Assembly (NCBI GenBank): GCA_023390415.1
Contig: JAEWCW010000212.1
Coordinates: 15,104-79,103, forward strand
Source of the DNA: Pseudomonadota bacterium
GTDB taxonomy: Bacteria > Pseudomonadota > Alphaproteobacteria > Sphingomonadales > Sphingomonadaceae
Length of the DNA: 64,000 nt
Direction of reading: 5' to 3'
Shown here: piece by piece, positions 25,151-32,495 of the stretch
How the letters are laid out: every line of letters starts with the position of its first letter
Numbering within the stretch: position 1 is the first letter of the stretch
Notes under the pieces: generated by a model
Database searches by the model: none
Seen by the model: only the letters and a program-made list of their open reading frames with translations
What the model was told of the DNA's origin: nothing
Translations under genes and position numbers: made by a program

Positions 25151-26002
25151 ATGTTCACCGACTTCACGCTCGACGCCGTCGACCGCCCAGCAACCGACTG
25201 GACGATCCCGCAACGCTGGGACCGGTTCACGCCGGAGGACCATCGGGTCTGGGACCTGCTGTTCGCGCGCCAGCAGGAGATGCTTCAGGGCCGCGCGGTC
25301 GAGGCCTTCTGGGAAGGGCTCGACGTCCTCCACCTCTCCCGCCCCGGAATCCCGGAGTTCGGCGAGCTCAACGCGCGGCTGTCCGCACGCACCGGCTGGA
25401 CCGTCGTCTCGGTCCCGGGGCTCGTCCCGGACGACGTCTTCTTCCGCCATCTCGCCGAGCGGCGATTCCCGGCCGGCAACTTCATCCGCTCGGCCGACCA
25501 GCTCGACTATCTCGAGGAGCCGGACGTTTTCCACGACGTGTTCGGCCATGTGCCGCTGCTCGCGATCCCTGCGGTCGCCGACTTCATGCAAAAGCTGGGT
25601 CAGCTCGGCCTCGAGGCGCTCGCCCGCGGCGACATGCACCGGCTCGCCCGGCTCTACTGGTACACCGTCGAGTTCGGGCTGATGCGCGAGGCCGAAGGCC
25701 TGCGCATCTTCGGGGCCGGAATCCTTTCCAGCTTGGGCGAATCGCACTATTCGATCGAGAGCGAGACGCCGCTGCGCGCGCCGTTCGAGCTCAAGCGGGT
25801 CCTGCGCACCCGCTACCGCAGCGACGCCTTCCAGGAAGGCTATTTCGTCATCGAGAGCTTCGATGCGCTGCTTCGACTGGTCGCGGAGGCGGATTTCCCG
25901 GGCCTGTGTAATGCGCTTCGGGGCGCCCCCGATCTCGTGCCCGGGGGACGGCCGCGTCAGATAGTCCAGCGCTCCACGCTGGGAAATTCGCGGCCGCGAT
26001 AG
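25151..26002 (+). CDS. phhA: Phenylalanine 4-monooxygenase (phenylalanine hydroxylase)
   Basis: A 283-residue non-haem iron, tetrahydrobiopterin-dependent aromatic amino acid hydroxylase that converts phenylalanine to tyrosine. The iron ligands are visible as His128 and His133 in HDVFGHVP and Glu174 in YTVEFGL. The length fits the single-domain bacterial enzymes (about 260-300 residues), which lack the regulatory ACT domain. ATG 25151 has AAGGA about seven bases upstream. The gene is preceded by a Tyr-codon attenuator and overlaps the convergent nucleotide-sugar dehydrogenase by 46 bases at its 3' end. Cytoplasmic; serves tyrosine supply or phenylalanine catabolism. Confidence 0.94.
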   Translation: MFTDFTLDAVDRPATDWTIPQRWDRFTPEDHRVWDLLFARQQEMLQGRAVEAFWEGLDVLHLSRPGIPEFGELNARLSARTGWTVVSVPGLVPDDVFFRHLAERRFPAGNFIRSADQLDYLEEPDVFHDVFGHVPLLAIPAVADFMQKLGQLGLEALARGDMHRLARLYWYTVEFGLMREAEGLRIFGAGILSSLGESHYSIESETPLRAPFELKRVLRTRYRSDAFQEGYFVIESFDALLRLVAEADFPGLCNALRGAPDLVPGGRPRQIVQRSTLGNSRPR

Positions 26003-27222
26003 AGGTTCTTGAGGTCGGCAAGCAGGCCGCCCTCCGCAACCAGGCCCGTGACCTCGGCATCGGCCAAGGCCCCATATTCGGTATGCGGCACCGCCACGAG
26101 GACAGTGTCGTAGGCACCGCCAAGAGCGCCAGATGCCAGCTCCAGCCCATATTCGTGGTGCGCCTCGGCGGGGTCGGCGAGCGGATCGTGGACGGTGACC
26201 TCATGGCCGAGCGCCTCCAGCCGGCGGATCACGTCGATCACCCGGCTGTTGCGCAGATCGGGCACATTCTCCTTGAAGGTGAGGCCCATCACCAGCACCG
26301 AGCCGGGAACGCCGCGCTTCGCGTGAATCTGGTCGGCGACCCACCCCCCCATGCCGTCGTTGATCGAGCGCCCCGACAGGATGACCTGGGGATCGAGCCC
26401 GAGCTGCTGGGCGCGGAAGCTGAGATAATAAGGATCGACGCCGATGCAGTGGCCGCCAACGAGGCCGGGTTGGAATTTCAGGAAGTTCCACTTGGTCCCC
26501 GCCGCCTCGAGCACGTCCCACACCGAGATGTCGAGCTTGCCGAAGATCTGGGCGATCTCGTTCATGAACGCGATGTTGATGTCGCGCTGGGCATTCTCGA
26601 TCACCTTCGCGGCCTCCGCCGCCTTGATCGACGCGGCGCGGAAGACCCCGCCGGTCGTGACCGCGCCGTAGACGTCGGCGAGCAATTCGGTGACCTCGTC
26701 ATTCTCGCCGGCGATCACCTTCTGGATCTTGTCGACCGTATGCTCCCGGTCCCCCGGATTGATCCGCTCCGGCGAATAGCCGAGGAAGAAGTCGCGGCCC
26801 CGCTTCAGGCCGGACACCTCCTCGAGCAGCGGCCCGCAAATCTCCTCGGTGACCCCGGGATAGACGGTGCTCTCATAGACGATGACCGGCTGAAGGGCGG
26901 GATCGAGCAGTGCGGCGACGGCGCGCGTGGCGCCGATCACGGGCTTGAGGTCCGGCTTGCACTCGGCATCGACCGGGGTGGGCACGGTGACGATGTAGAG
27001 ATCGCCAGGCTCCAGCCCCTCGACGCTGTCGGTCAGGGCGAGCCGCGACTCGGCGAGCGCGTCCCGCGATATCTCGCGGGTCCGGTCGTGGCCGGCCCGA
27101 AGCTCTTCGATGCGCCCCGAATCGATGTCCAGGCCGGTCACGCGGAAGCTCTTGGCGAGCGCGACCGCCAGCGGCAGGCCCACATAGCCGAGGCCGATCA
27201 CGACGATATGGTTGGCGGTCAT
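25957..27222 (-). CDS. Nucleotide-sugar 6-dehydrogenase (UDP-GlcNAc/GalNAc dehydrogenase, WbpA/WbpO/TviB family)
   Basis: A 421-residue UDP-sugar dehydrogenase. It has an N-terminal NAD domain (VIGLGYVGLPLAVALA), the central GTKWNFLKFQPGLVGGHCIGVDPYYL segment split by the catalytic Cys of GGHCIG, and a C-terminal UDP-binding domain (GLTFKENVPDLRNS). The VDPYYL and TKWNF features place it with UDP-N-acetylhexosamine dehydrogenases rather than UDP-glucose dehydrogenases. It would make UDP-GlcNAcA or UDP-GalNAcA, the substrate for the WbpB/D pathway in the cluster to the left. It stands apart from that operon, convergent with phhA. Confidence 0.88.
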   Translation of the reverse strand: MTANHIVVIGLGYVGLPLAVALAKSFRVTGLDIDSGRIEELRAGHDRTREISRDALAESRLALTDSVEGLEPGDLYIVTVPTPVDAECKPDLKPVIGATRAVAALLDPALQPVIVYESTVYPGVTEEICGPLLEEVSGLKRGRDFFLGYSPERINPGDREHTVDKIQKVIAGENDEVTELLADVYGAVTTGGVFRAASIKAAEAAKVIENAQRDINIAFMNEIAQIFGKLDISVWDVLEAAGTKWNFLKFQPGLVGGHCIGVDPYYLSFRAQQLGLDPQVILSGRSINDGMGGWVADQIHAKRGVPGSVLVMGLTFKENVPDLRNSRVIDVIRRLEALGHEVTVHDPLADPAEAHHEYGLELASGALGGAYDTVLVAVPHTEYGALADAEVTGLVAEGGLLADLKNLYRGREFPSVERWTI

Positions 27223-27297
27223 GTCCTGCCCTTGGTTCGCATTGTGGATGGAGCCCCGCCCCTTTGCGCGGCTTTCAGTCGGAGGCGGGGGCGCTTG

Positions 27298-27936
27298 TCA
27301 ATCCCGGCGGCCGCGGCGGGGCTCGTCTCGATCCTCCTCCTCGTCGGCGCGCTCCTCGCCGGGCTCGCGGATGATTCGGGCTGCGGGGCGGGCGGCGAGC
27401 CATTCGCGATTCGTGCGGATCAGCGAAGCGGTGAAGGCGCCCGGCCGACGGGTCAGGCGCCGCGGCAGCTCGGCGACCATCCCGATCGCCGCCGCAACGT
27501 CCGCGATGAAGTGGACGCAATTGCGCCGGTTCAAGCTGTATGAGGGCTGGCGCTGGGTCCGGTAGCGCTCGACCGTGGCCATCACCGAATCATATTCCGC
27601 ATCGGTCAGAGTCACGGCGAAATGCGCAGTCCCGTTCCTTATGTAACCGTCTCCGGCCGTATCGACCTTGCCGCGAACCGAGCCGAACAGAAGTGCGGGC
27701 GTGACATGTGTGGCCGTGAAGCCATAGTTGGTGTCGATTCTGTCGCCGCCGCGATCGGGCGTGCCGACCAGAGTGACGAATCCATGCGGGAACTGGCTGC
27801 CGAACTCGCGGGAATAGAAGGTGATCTCGACCGCGGCGAAGGCCGCCGAGTTGATCGACATCAACAAGATGGCGACCATCGGCGCCAGAGCCTTGCGCAT
27901 CCATGCGGAGGCCCGAATCCCGATCGCTGTCCCCAT
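27298..27936 (-). CDS. Secreted protein of unknown function with an NCVHF motif
   Basis: A 212-residue protein with a signal peptide (hydrophobic MVAILLMSINSAAFA, cleavage after AFA). The start is taken at ATG 27936, which has GAGG six bases upstream; ATG 27900 is an alternative. Features include HGFVTLVGTPDRGG and YSLNRRNCVHFIADVA. A conserved His early and NCxxF late recall the layout of papain-like NlpC/LRAT-fold enzymes, but I cannot assign it. The C-terminus is very rich in Glu and Arg (EERADEEEDRDEPRRGRRD). A terminator-like hairpin lies in its 5' leader. Confidence 0.65.
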   Translation of the reverse strand: MGTAIGIRASAWMRKALAPMVAILLMSINSAAFAAVEITFYSREFGSQFPHGFVTLVGTPDRGGDRIDTNYGFTATHVTPALLFGSVRGKVDTAGDGYIRNGTAHFAVTLTDAEYDSVMATVERYRTQRQPSYSLNRRNCVHFIADVAAAIGMVAELPRRLTRRPGAFTASLIRTNREWLAARPAARIIREPGEERADEEEDRDEPRRGRRD

Positions 27937-27962
27937 CGTCGACCTCAACAGATTGAAAAGGC

Positions 27963-27988
27963 AAGAAAACGGCGCCTCCGAGGCGCCG
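27963..27988 (-). terminator. Terminator-like hairpin in the 5' leader of the NCVHF protein gene
   Basis: Read on the minus strand, CGGCGCCT, loop CGG and AGGCGCCG are followed by TTTTCTT. It lies about 27 bases before the start codon at 27936. An upstream GAGGCGC (complement of 28001-28008) could pair with the first arm, since GCGCCTCCG occurs on the plus strand at both 27972-27980 and 28001-28009. Confidence 0.55.
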
Positions 27989-28217
27989 GGAGAATGCTTC
28001 GCGCCTCCGCGCAGGAATGGCAAGGGACTTTAGTTGAAGCGCCGATGAACTTTCCTGGGGGACCCGCGTTTCGCGCTTTCAGACTTCGTAAACACAGGGC
28101 TGGTTACTGGTCTGAGGCATCGGAATCGGCGCAATTCGGGGCTGGACAGTCGTGGGGTGCTTCGATATCAGGAAGCGTAAATCAAAAGACCAGACGTTGT
28201 TGAAGGGAGAAGCTGAC

Positions 28218-28442
28218 GTGGTTTTCAAGAAAGCGATCACTGCGGTGTCGGCCGTGGCTCTGCTTGCCACTCCGACCATTGCCGCGGCACAGACCGCGCC
28301 TGTCGAGCCGGCGAGTGAGTCCGTCGAGGGCAGCGAGCTCCGCGGCGGGTTCATCATCCCGCTGATCGCACTCATCGCGATCATCCTCGGCATTCTCGCG
28401 GCGACGCACGACGACGACGACGATCTGCCGCACAGCCCGTAA
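28218..28442 (+). CDS. Small membrane protein with signal sequence and acidic tail
   Basis: A 74-residue protein. A GTG start at 28218 with AGGGAG eight bases upstream gives VVFKKAITAVSAVALLATPTIAAAQ, a signal peptide, followed by a polar linker, a hydrophobic helix (FIIPLIALIAIILGILAA) and the tail THDDDDDLPHSP. I do not recognise a family beyond small envelope proteins common in sphingomonads. It is transcribed alone, followed by a strong terminator, which suggests a well-expressed monocistronic gene. The aspartate run could bind divalent metal. Confidence 0.7.
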   Translation: MVFKKAITAVSAVALLATPTIAAAQTAPVEPASESVEGSELRGGFIIPLIALIAIILGILAATHDDDDDLPHSP

Positions 28443-28476
28443 GGGCATAGCGGACAGGATTGTCAGCTAAGGATTG

Positions 28477-28512
28477 ACGGCCGGGTGAGACTTCTCATCC
28501 GGCCGTTTTCTT
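28477..28512 (+). terminator. Rho-independent terminator after the small acidic-tail protein
   Basis: ACGGCCGGGTGAG, loop ACTT, CTCATCCGGCCGT, then TTTTCTT. Thirteen pairs with one G-U. It isolates the 28218 gene from the downstream peptidase gene. Confidence 0.85.
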
Positions 28513-28558
28513 GTCCGCCGGCGGTGATGCCGGCCTGTGGGATCGAGCGGGACACGGC

Positions 28559-29524
28559 GTGCGCAAGGCCTTCGCCTTCTTCCTGACCCTCCTTGCCGCC
28601 ACCCCCGCCATGGCGGCGCAGACGGCGCCCGTGACTGCTGCCGGAGACGGCAGCTATCTTCGCGAGACCGACTATCGGGTTCAGGCGATCGTCTATCGCC
28701 TCGGCGCCGCAGGCCGCGCCCTGTGCAGTGAGACCCTGCCGCTGAGCGGCCTCGCCTTCCACCACCTCGCCGAATATGGCGCCGCCGACCGGGCGCGCGC
28801 AATCGCCGACTACGGCATCGACCGGGGCCCCGGAATCCTTTCGGTCATCGAAGGCAGCCCGGCCGCACGCGCCGGCCTGCGCGCTGGCGACGTGCTCACC
28901 GCGGTCAACGGCACGCCACTGCCGGATCCGGCGACCATCGCAGCAGCGGCAGACTGGCGACCCCTCACCGTCGCCACCGAGAGCGGAATCGAGGACCAGC
29001 TCCGGCTCGGGCCCGCGCGGCTGGATCTGCTTCGGGCCGGCCAGCCGCTGACGGTGACGCTCGTGGCGGAGCCCGGCTGCCCGGCGCGCGGCCGGCTCGC
29101 CCGGTCGAACCAGGCCAATGCCTTTGCCGACGGCCGCTACGCGATCATGACCACGCGCTTCCTCGGCTTCTTCAGGAACGACGGGGAACTGGCCGTCGCC
29201 ATGGCCCATGAGCTCGCCCACAATATCCTGCGCCACCCGCAACAGCTCGAGGCGCAGGGCGTGCCCCACGGCATGATGCGCCATCTCGGCCGCAACGCGC
29301 GGCTGGTGCGGGCCACCGAGATCGAAGCCGACCGGCTGTCGGTGCGCCTGCTCGCCGCCGCCGGCTATGATCTCGATTCGATCATGCCCTTCTGGGAGCG
29401 CGTCCACGGCCGAAGCGATTCGGTGCTCTACCTGATCAGCGCCCACCCGAGCCTGTCGGCGCGGCGGCGGGTGATCGAGGCGGAGATCGCGGCGGTTCGT
29501 GCGGCCGCAGCGGCCCGGCCTTGA
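28559..29524 (+). CDS. M48-family metallopeptidase with an internal PDZ domain, secreted
   Basis: A 321-residue protein with a signal peptide (AFAFFLTLLAATPAMA), a PDZ domain at about residues 75-165 (GPGILSVIEGSPAARAGLRA, DVLTAVNG), and a peptidase domain with HELAH (HExxH zinc site) near residue 220 and the third-ligand motif EIEAD near 260. Having the PDZ before the M48 core is characteristic of a subset of periplasmic quality-control proteases. I take GTG 28559 as start because the signal peptide begins there; an in-frame TTG lies at 28511. Its stop overlaps the next small membrane protein gene (TTGA). Confidence 0.85.
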   Translation: MRKAFAFFLTLLAATPAMAAQTAPVTAAGDGSYLRETDYRVQAIVYRLGAAGRALCSETLPLSGLAFHHLAEYGAADRARAIADYGIDRGPGILSVIEGSPAARAGLRAGDVLTAVNGTPLPDPATIAAAADWRPLTVATESGIEDQLRLGPARLDLLRAGQPLTVTLVAEPGCPARGRLARSNQANAFADGRYAIMTTRFLGFFRNDGELAVAMAHELAHNILRHPQQLEAQGVPHGMMRHLGRNARLVRATEIEADRLSVRLLAAAGYDLDSIMPFWERVHGRSDSVLYLISAHPSLSARRRVIEAEIAAVRAAAAARP

Positions 29525-29712
29525 TCCTCGCCGCAATCGTCTTCGTGATGGCGGCGGTCTCGGGCTTCCTGGCCTTCCGCCTGGGCCGGGCGCGCGATGG
29601 CGCGAAGCCGGTCAGTCCGGGCCTCGCCCGGCTCGCCTTCATCCTTGCTTATGCCTGGCTGATGCTGTCCGCCCTGCTCTTCGCTTGGGCGACCTATCGC
29701 GCGACGCGCTGA
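29521..29712 (+). CDS. Small two-helix membrane protein
   Basis: A 63-residue protein with two hydrophobic segments (ILAAIVFVMAAVSGFLAF and LAFILAYAWLMLSALLFAW) joined by a basic loop. It starts at TTG in a TTGA overlap with the stop of the M48 peptidase gene, so it would be translated by coupling. No family recognised. The helix pattern and clean overlap support a real gene, but its small size leaves doubt. Its 3' end overlaps the convergent VanZ-like gene by 19 bases. Confidence 0.5.
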   Translation: MILAAIVFVMAAVSGFLAFRLGRARDGAKPVSPGLARLAFILAYAWLMLSALLFAWATYRATR

Positions 29713-30041
29713 GCCCGCTCGATCAGGGCGGCGAGGCCGAGGACGAGGCCCGCCGACAAGCTGTCGGCGATCCAATCGACGATGTCGCCGTCGCGATGGA
29801 GGCTGGGCACCAGCTGCACGATCTCGATCAGCGCGCCGAACAACGACAGGCCGGCGAGCAGGACCAGCTTGTTCGTCCGCCGATAGGCCAGTGAGGCAAG
29901 CGCCGCGAGTACCGCAAAGGCGATGATGTGGAGGATCTTGTCGGGCGGATCGCCGGGCACGCGCGGCGGCTGCGGGAGCGCCGCCATGACGAATGCGAAC
30001 AGGGTAGCCGCCCAGAAGGCGAGGCGGAGAAGACGCGTCAT
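29694..30041 (-). CDS. VanZ-like membrane protein
   Basis: A 115-residue protein with four hydrophobic helices. The conserved VanZ-family pieces are DKILHIIAFAVLAAL near residue 34 and GALIEIVQLVPSLHRDGDIVDWIADSLSAG near residue 70, with the E-x-x-Q and D-x-x-x-D residues. The function of chromosomal VanZ-like proteins is poorly known; the name comes from the teicoplanin resistance cluster. It lies downstream of the UDP-GlcNAc 2-epimerase gene, 23 bases away on the same strand reading leftward, so it could be part of that transcript. Confidence 0.75.
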   Translation of the reverse strand: MTRLLRLAFWAATLFAFVMAALPQPPRVPGDPPDKILHIIAFAVLAALASLAYRRTNKLVLLAGLSLFGALIEIVQLVPSLHRDGDIVDWIADSLSAGLVLGLAALIERAQRVAR

Positions 30042-30064
30042 CCGCCTGTTGCTAGCCGCTGCGC

Positions 30065-31180
30065 CTATTCGGCGGCAACTGCATCGACGCTGTGGCTCCG
30101 CCGGCGAAGGTCGGCGACGCAGCGGCCAGCGCTGCGGCCGTCCCAGAGCGCGGGGATCCGCCCGGTTCGACCCGCGGCGAGCGCCTCGGCCAGCGCCGCG
30201 TCGAGCGTCTCGGGGTCGACCAGACGGTTGGTCCCCTGGCTGACGGTGATCGGGCGCTCGGTGGTCCGGCGCAGCGTGAGGCAGGGGATGCCGAGATAGG
30301 TCGTCTCTTCCTGGATCCCGCCGCTGTCGGTGATCGCCGCCGCTGCGCCAACGACCAGGCTCATGAAATCGACATAGGGAAGCGGCGGGAGCAGCCTGAC
30401 CCCGGCCGCGGCCAAGCGCGCGTCGAGGCCGGAGCTGGCGAGCCTGGCCGAAGTGCGGGGGTGGACCGGAAAGACCAAAGGCAGCCGGCTTTGCAGGCGC
30501 TCGAGCGCCGCAACGAGACGACCGAGCTCGGCCGAATCGTCGACGTTGGAAGGGCGGTGGAGCGTGACGACGCCGTAGCCGCCGGGCGCCAGGCCGTGGC
30601 GGGCGGGCGCGCCGGCCGCCTCGATCGCCGGGCGGACCAGCTCGAAGCTGTCGATCATGATGTTGCCGACGCGAGTGATCCGTGCCGGATCGACGCCCTC
30701 GGCGAGGAGATTGGCGTCGGCGTCGGGCGACGGAGTCCAGAGCGCGTCCGCGAGCGCATCGGTCACGATGCGGTTGACCTCTTCGGGCATCGCCCGGTCG
30801 CAGCTCCTGAGGCCGGCCTCGAGATGGACGAGCGGGATTTGGAGCTTGGCCGCGACCATCGCGCAGGCGGCTGTGGAATTGACGTCGCCGGCCACGATCA
30901 GCCAGTCGGGCCGCGCCGCCATCGCCACCTTCTCATAGGCGATCATAACCCCTCCGGTCTGCTCGGCATGGGTGCCGGAGCCGACTCCGAGATGATGATC
31001 GGGCGCCGGAAGCCGAAGGTCCGCGAAGAAGGCGTCGGACATGTTGGCGTCGTAATGCTGGCCGGAGTGAATCAGCACCGGCGCGAAATCGAGCGCGGCC
31101 TGGAGGGCGTGCCAGAGCGGCGCCACCTTCATGAAATTGGGCCGCGCCGCGGCGACGAGATGGACGGTCCGGACGGTCAT
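30065..31180 (-). CDS. wecB: UDP-N-acetylglucosamine 2-epimerase, non-hydrolysing (WecB/WbpI family)
   Basis: A 371-residue GT-B-like epimerase. Motifs seen are ARPNFMKVAPL at the N-terminus, HSGQHYDANMSDAFF, VAGDVNSTAACAMVAAKL, VHLEAGLRS, PEEVNRIVTD, TLHRPSNVDD, and TDSGGIQEETTYLGIPCLTLR. It would convert UDP-GlcNAc to UDP-ManNAc, or act as WbpI on UDP-GlcNAc(3NAc)A to form the manno isomer. The presence of a WbpB/WbpD pathway in the same window makes the latter role attractive. Cytoplasmic. Confidence 0.9.
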   Translation of the reverse strand: MTVRTVHLVAAARPNFMKVAPLWHALQAALDFAPVLIHSGQHYDANMSDAFFADLRLPAPDHHLGVGSGTHAEQTGGVMIAYEKVAMAARPDWLIVAGDVNSTAACAMVAAKLQIPLVHLEAGLRSCDRAMPEEVNRIVTDALADALWTPSPDADANLLAEGVDPARITRVGNIMIDSFELVRPAIEAAGAPARHGLAPGGYGVVTLHRPSNVDDSAELGRLVAALERLQSRLPLVFPVHPRTSARLASSGLDARLAAAGVRLLPPLPYVDFMSLVVGAAAAITDSGGIQEETTYLGIPCLTLRRTTERPITVSQGTNRLVDPETLDAALAEALAAGRTGRIPALWDGRSAGRCVADLRRRSHSVDAVAAE

Positions 31181-31206
31181 CGCCGCCGGCTATAAAGAAG
31201 GACCCG

Positions 31207-32019
31207 TTAAAGCTTCGTCCTCAGCGACCAAAGCTCCGGAAAGGCGCGCTTGCCGAGGGTCGACCGGAGATAGGGGACGCCGGGTGTCCCACCGGTGCCG
31301 CGCTTGAAGCCGATGATGCGCTCGACGGTGATCACATGCTTGTGGCGCCAGGTGGCGAGCGCGTCGTCGAGATCGACCAGCTTCTCGGCGAGCTGGTAGA
31401 GCGGCCAATGCGCCTCTGCGTCGCGATAGACGATCGACCAGGCGTCCTCGACCGCCTCGCTCGGACGATAAGGCTGGGTCCAGTCCCGCTCCAGCACCTC
31501 GTCCGGAAGGGTGAAGCCGGCGCGGGCGAGGGCGCGATTGGCCTCGTCCCACAGGCTCGGCTCGGAGAGGGCGGCGGAGAGCGCCTCGTGCGGCGGGCTG
31601 CCCGGCTGGTGATAGGAGAGGAAACCGGCCTCTTTGACGCCGAGCAGATATTCGATCTCGCGGAACTGGGCGGACTGGAAGCCCGAGGAGCCGCCGAGGA
31701 CTCCGCGAAACTGGAGATAGTCGGTCGGGGTCAGCGTCGAGAGCACGTCCCAGCTCAAGGTCAGCACTGCCTGGATCCGCGAGACTCGGGAAAGGATCTT
31801 GTGGACCTCGATCAGCCGGTCCGACCGGACCAGCTCGCGGGCGAGCTTGAGCTCGCGCACGGTCTGCTTCAGCCAGAGCTCCTTCGCCTGGTGGATGACG
31901 ATGAACAGCATCTCGTCATGGTGGTCCGAGATCGGATGCTGGGCGGAAAGGAGCGAATCGAGGGCCAGATACTGGCCGTAGGTCATGTCCTTGGCGTCGT
32001 CGCTCACGTCGTCAGCCAT
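31207..32019 (-). CDS. kynA: Tryptophan 2,3-dioxygenase
   Basis: A 270-residue haem dioxygenase that opens the indole ring of tryptophan to N-formylkynurenine, the first step of the kynurenine pathway. Recognisable segments are MTYGQYLALDSLLSAQHP, DEMLFIVIHQAKELWLKQ, GVLGGSSGFQSAQFREIEYLLG, and the haem-ligand region ATWRHKHVITVERIIGFKRGTGG. Length matches bacterial enzymes (about 270-280). ATG 32019 is the natural family start. It overlaps the upstream DUF411 gene by eight bases. No kynureninase or formamidase gene is nearby. Confidence 0.94.
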   Translation of the reverse strand: MADDVSDDAKDMTYGQYLALDSLLSAQHPISDHHDEMLFIVIHQAKELWLKQTVRELKLARELVRSDRLIEVHKILSRVSRIQAVLTLSWDVLSTLTPTDYLQFRGVLGGSSGFQSAQFREIEYLLGVKEAGFLSYHQPGSPPHEALSAALSEPSLWDEANRALARAGFTLPDEVLERDWTQPYRPSEAVEDAWSIVYRDAEAHWPLYQLAEKLVDLDDALATWRHKHVITVERIIGFKRGTGGTPGVPYLRSTLGKRAFPELWSLRTKL

Positions 32020-32485
32020 GGGTTGCGAAGACCGCGCGGCGGCCGCCGGCGCCGCCGAAGGCGAAGACCTGATAGCGCTGCCGCTCGTTGTGACCGACGT
32101 CCATGCCGGGCGAGCCGAGCGGCATTCCAGGGACCGCAAGCCCGCGGAAGGGACGAGGCCGCGCCGCGACCAGGCGCTGGATGTCGGCAGGCGGGACATG
32201 GCCTTCGACGACCACGCCGTGGATCAGCGCGGTGTGGCAGGATTGCAGGTCCTGGGGAACGCCGTGGCTGCGCTTCAGCGCCTGCATGTCGGCGGTGGGG
32301 ATGACCTGGAGCCGTCCGCGGAAGGCGGCCTCGACGCGCTCGCCCCAATGGGCGCAGCAGCCGCAGCTCGGATCCTTCCACATCACCAACGGCCCGCGCG
32401 CCTGGGCGAGCGCGGCACCCGGGAGCGCGAGTCCGGCGAGGCCCGCGCCGGTGCCGGCGAGGAAGGTGCGCCGATCGATCTTCAT
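32012..32485 (-). CDS. DUF411 family metal-binding protein with Tat signal
   Basis: A 157-residue secreted protein. A twin-arginine signal (RRTFLAG) is followed by a hydrophobic stretch and AlaGlnAla cleavage site. The mature start VMWKDPSCGCCAHWGERV holds the CGCC motif of DUF411, and further conserved parts are SCHTALIHGVVVEGHVP and GLAVPGMPLGSPGM. DUF411 proteins are linked to copper or other soft-metal handling. Its end overlaps the dioxygenase gene start by eight bases, so the two are co-transcribed. Confidence 0.85.
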   Translation of the reverse strand: MKIDRRTFLAGTGAGLAGLALPGAALAQARGPLVMWKDPSCGCCAHWGERVEAAFRGRLQVIPTADMQALKRSHGVPQDLQSCHTALIHGVVVEGHVPPADIQRLVAARPRPFRGLAVPGMPLGSPGMDVGHNERQRYQVFAFGGAGGRRAVFATHG

Positions 32486-32495
32486 CGAAATTCTC

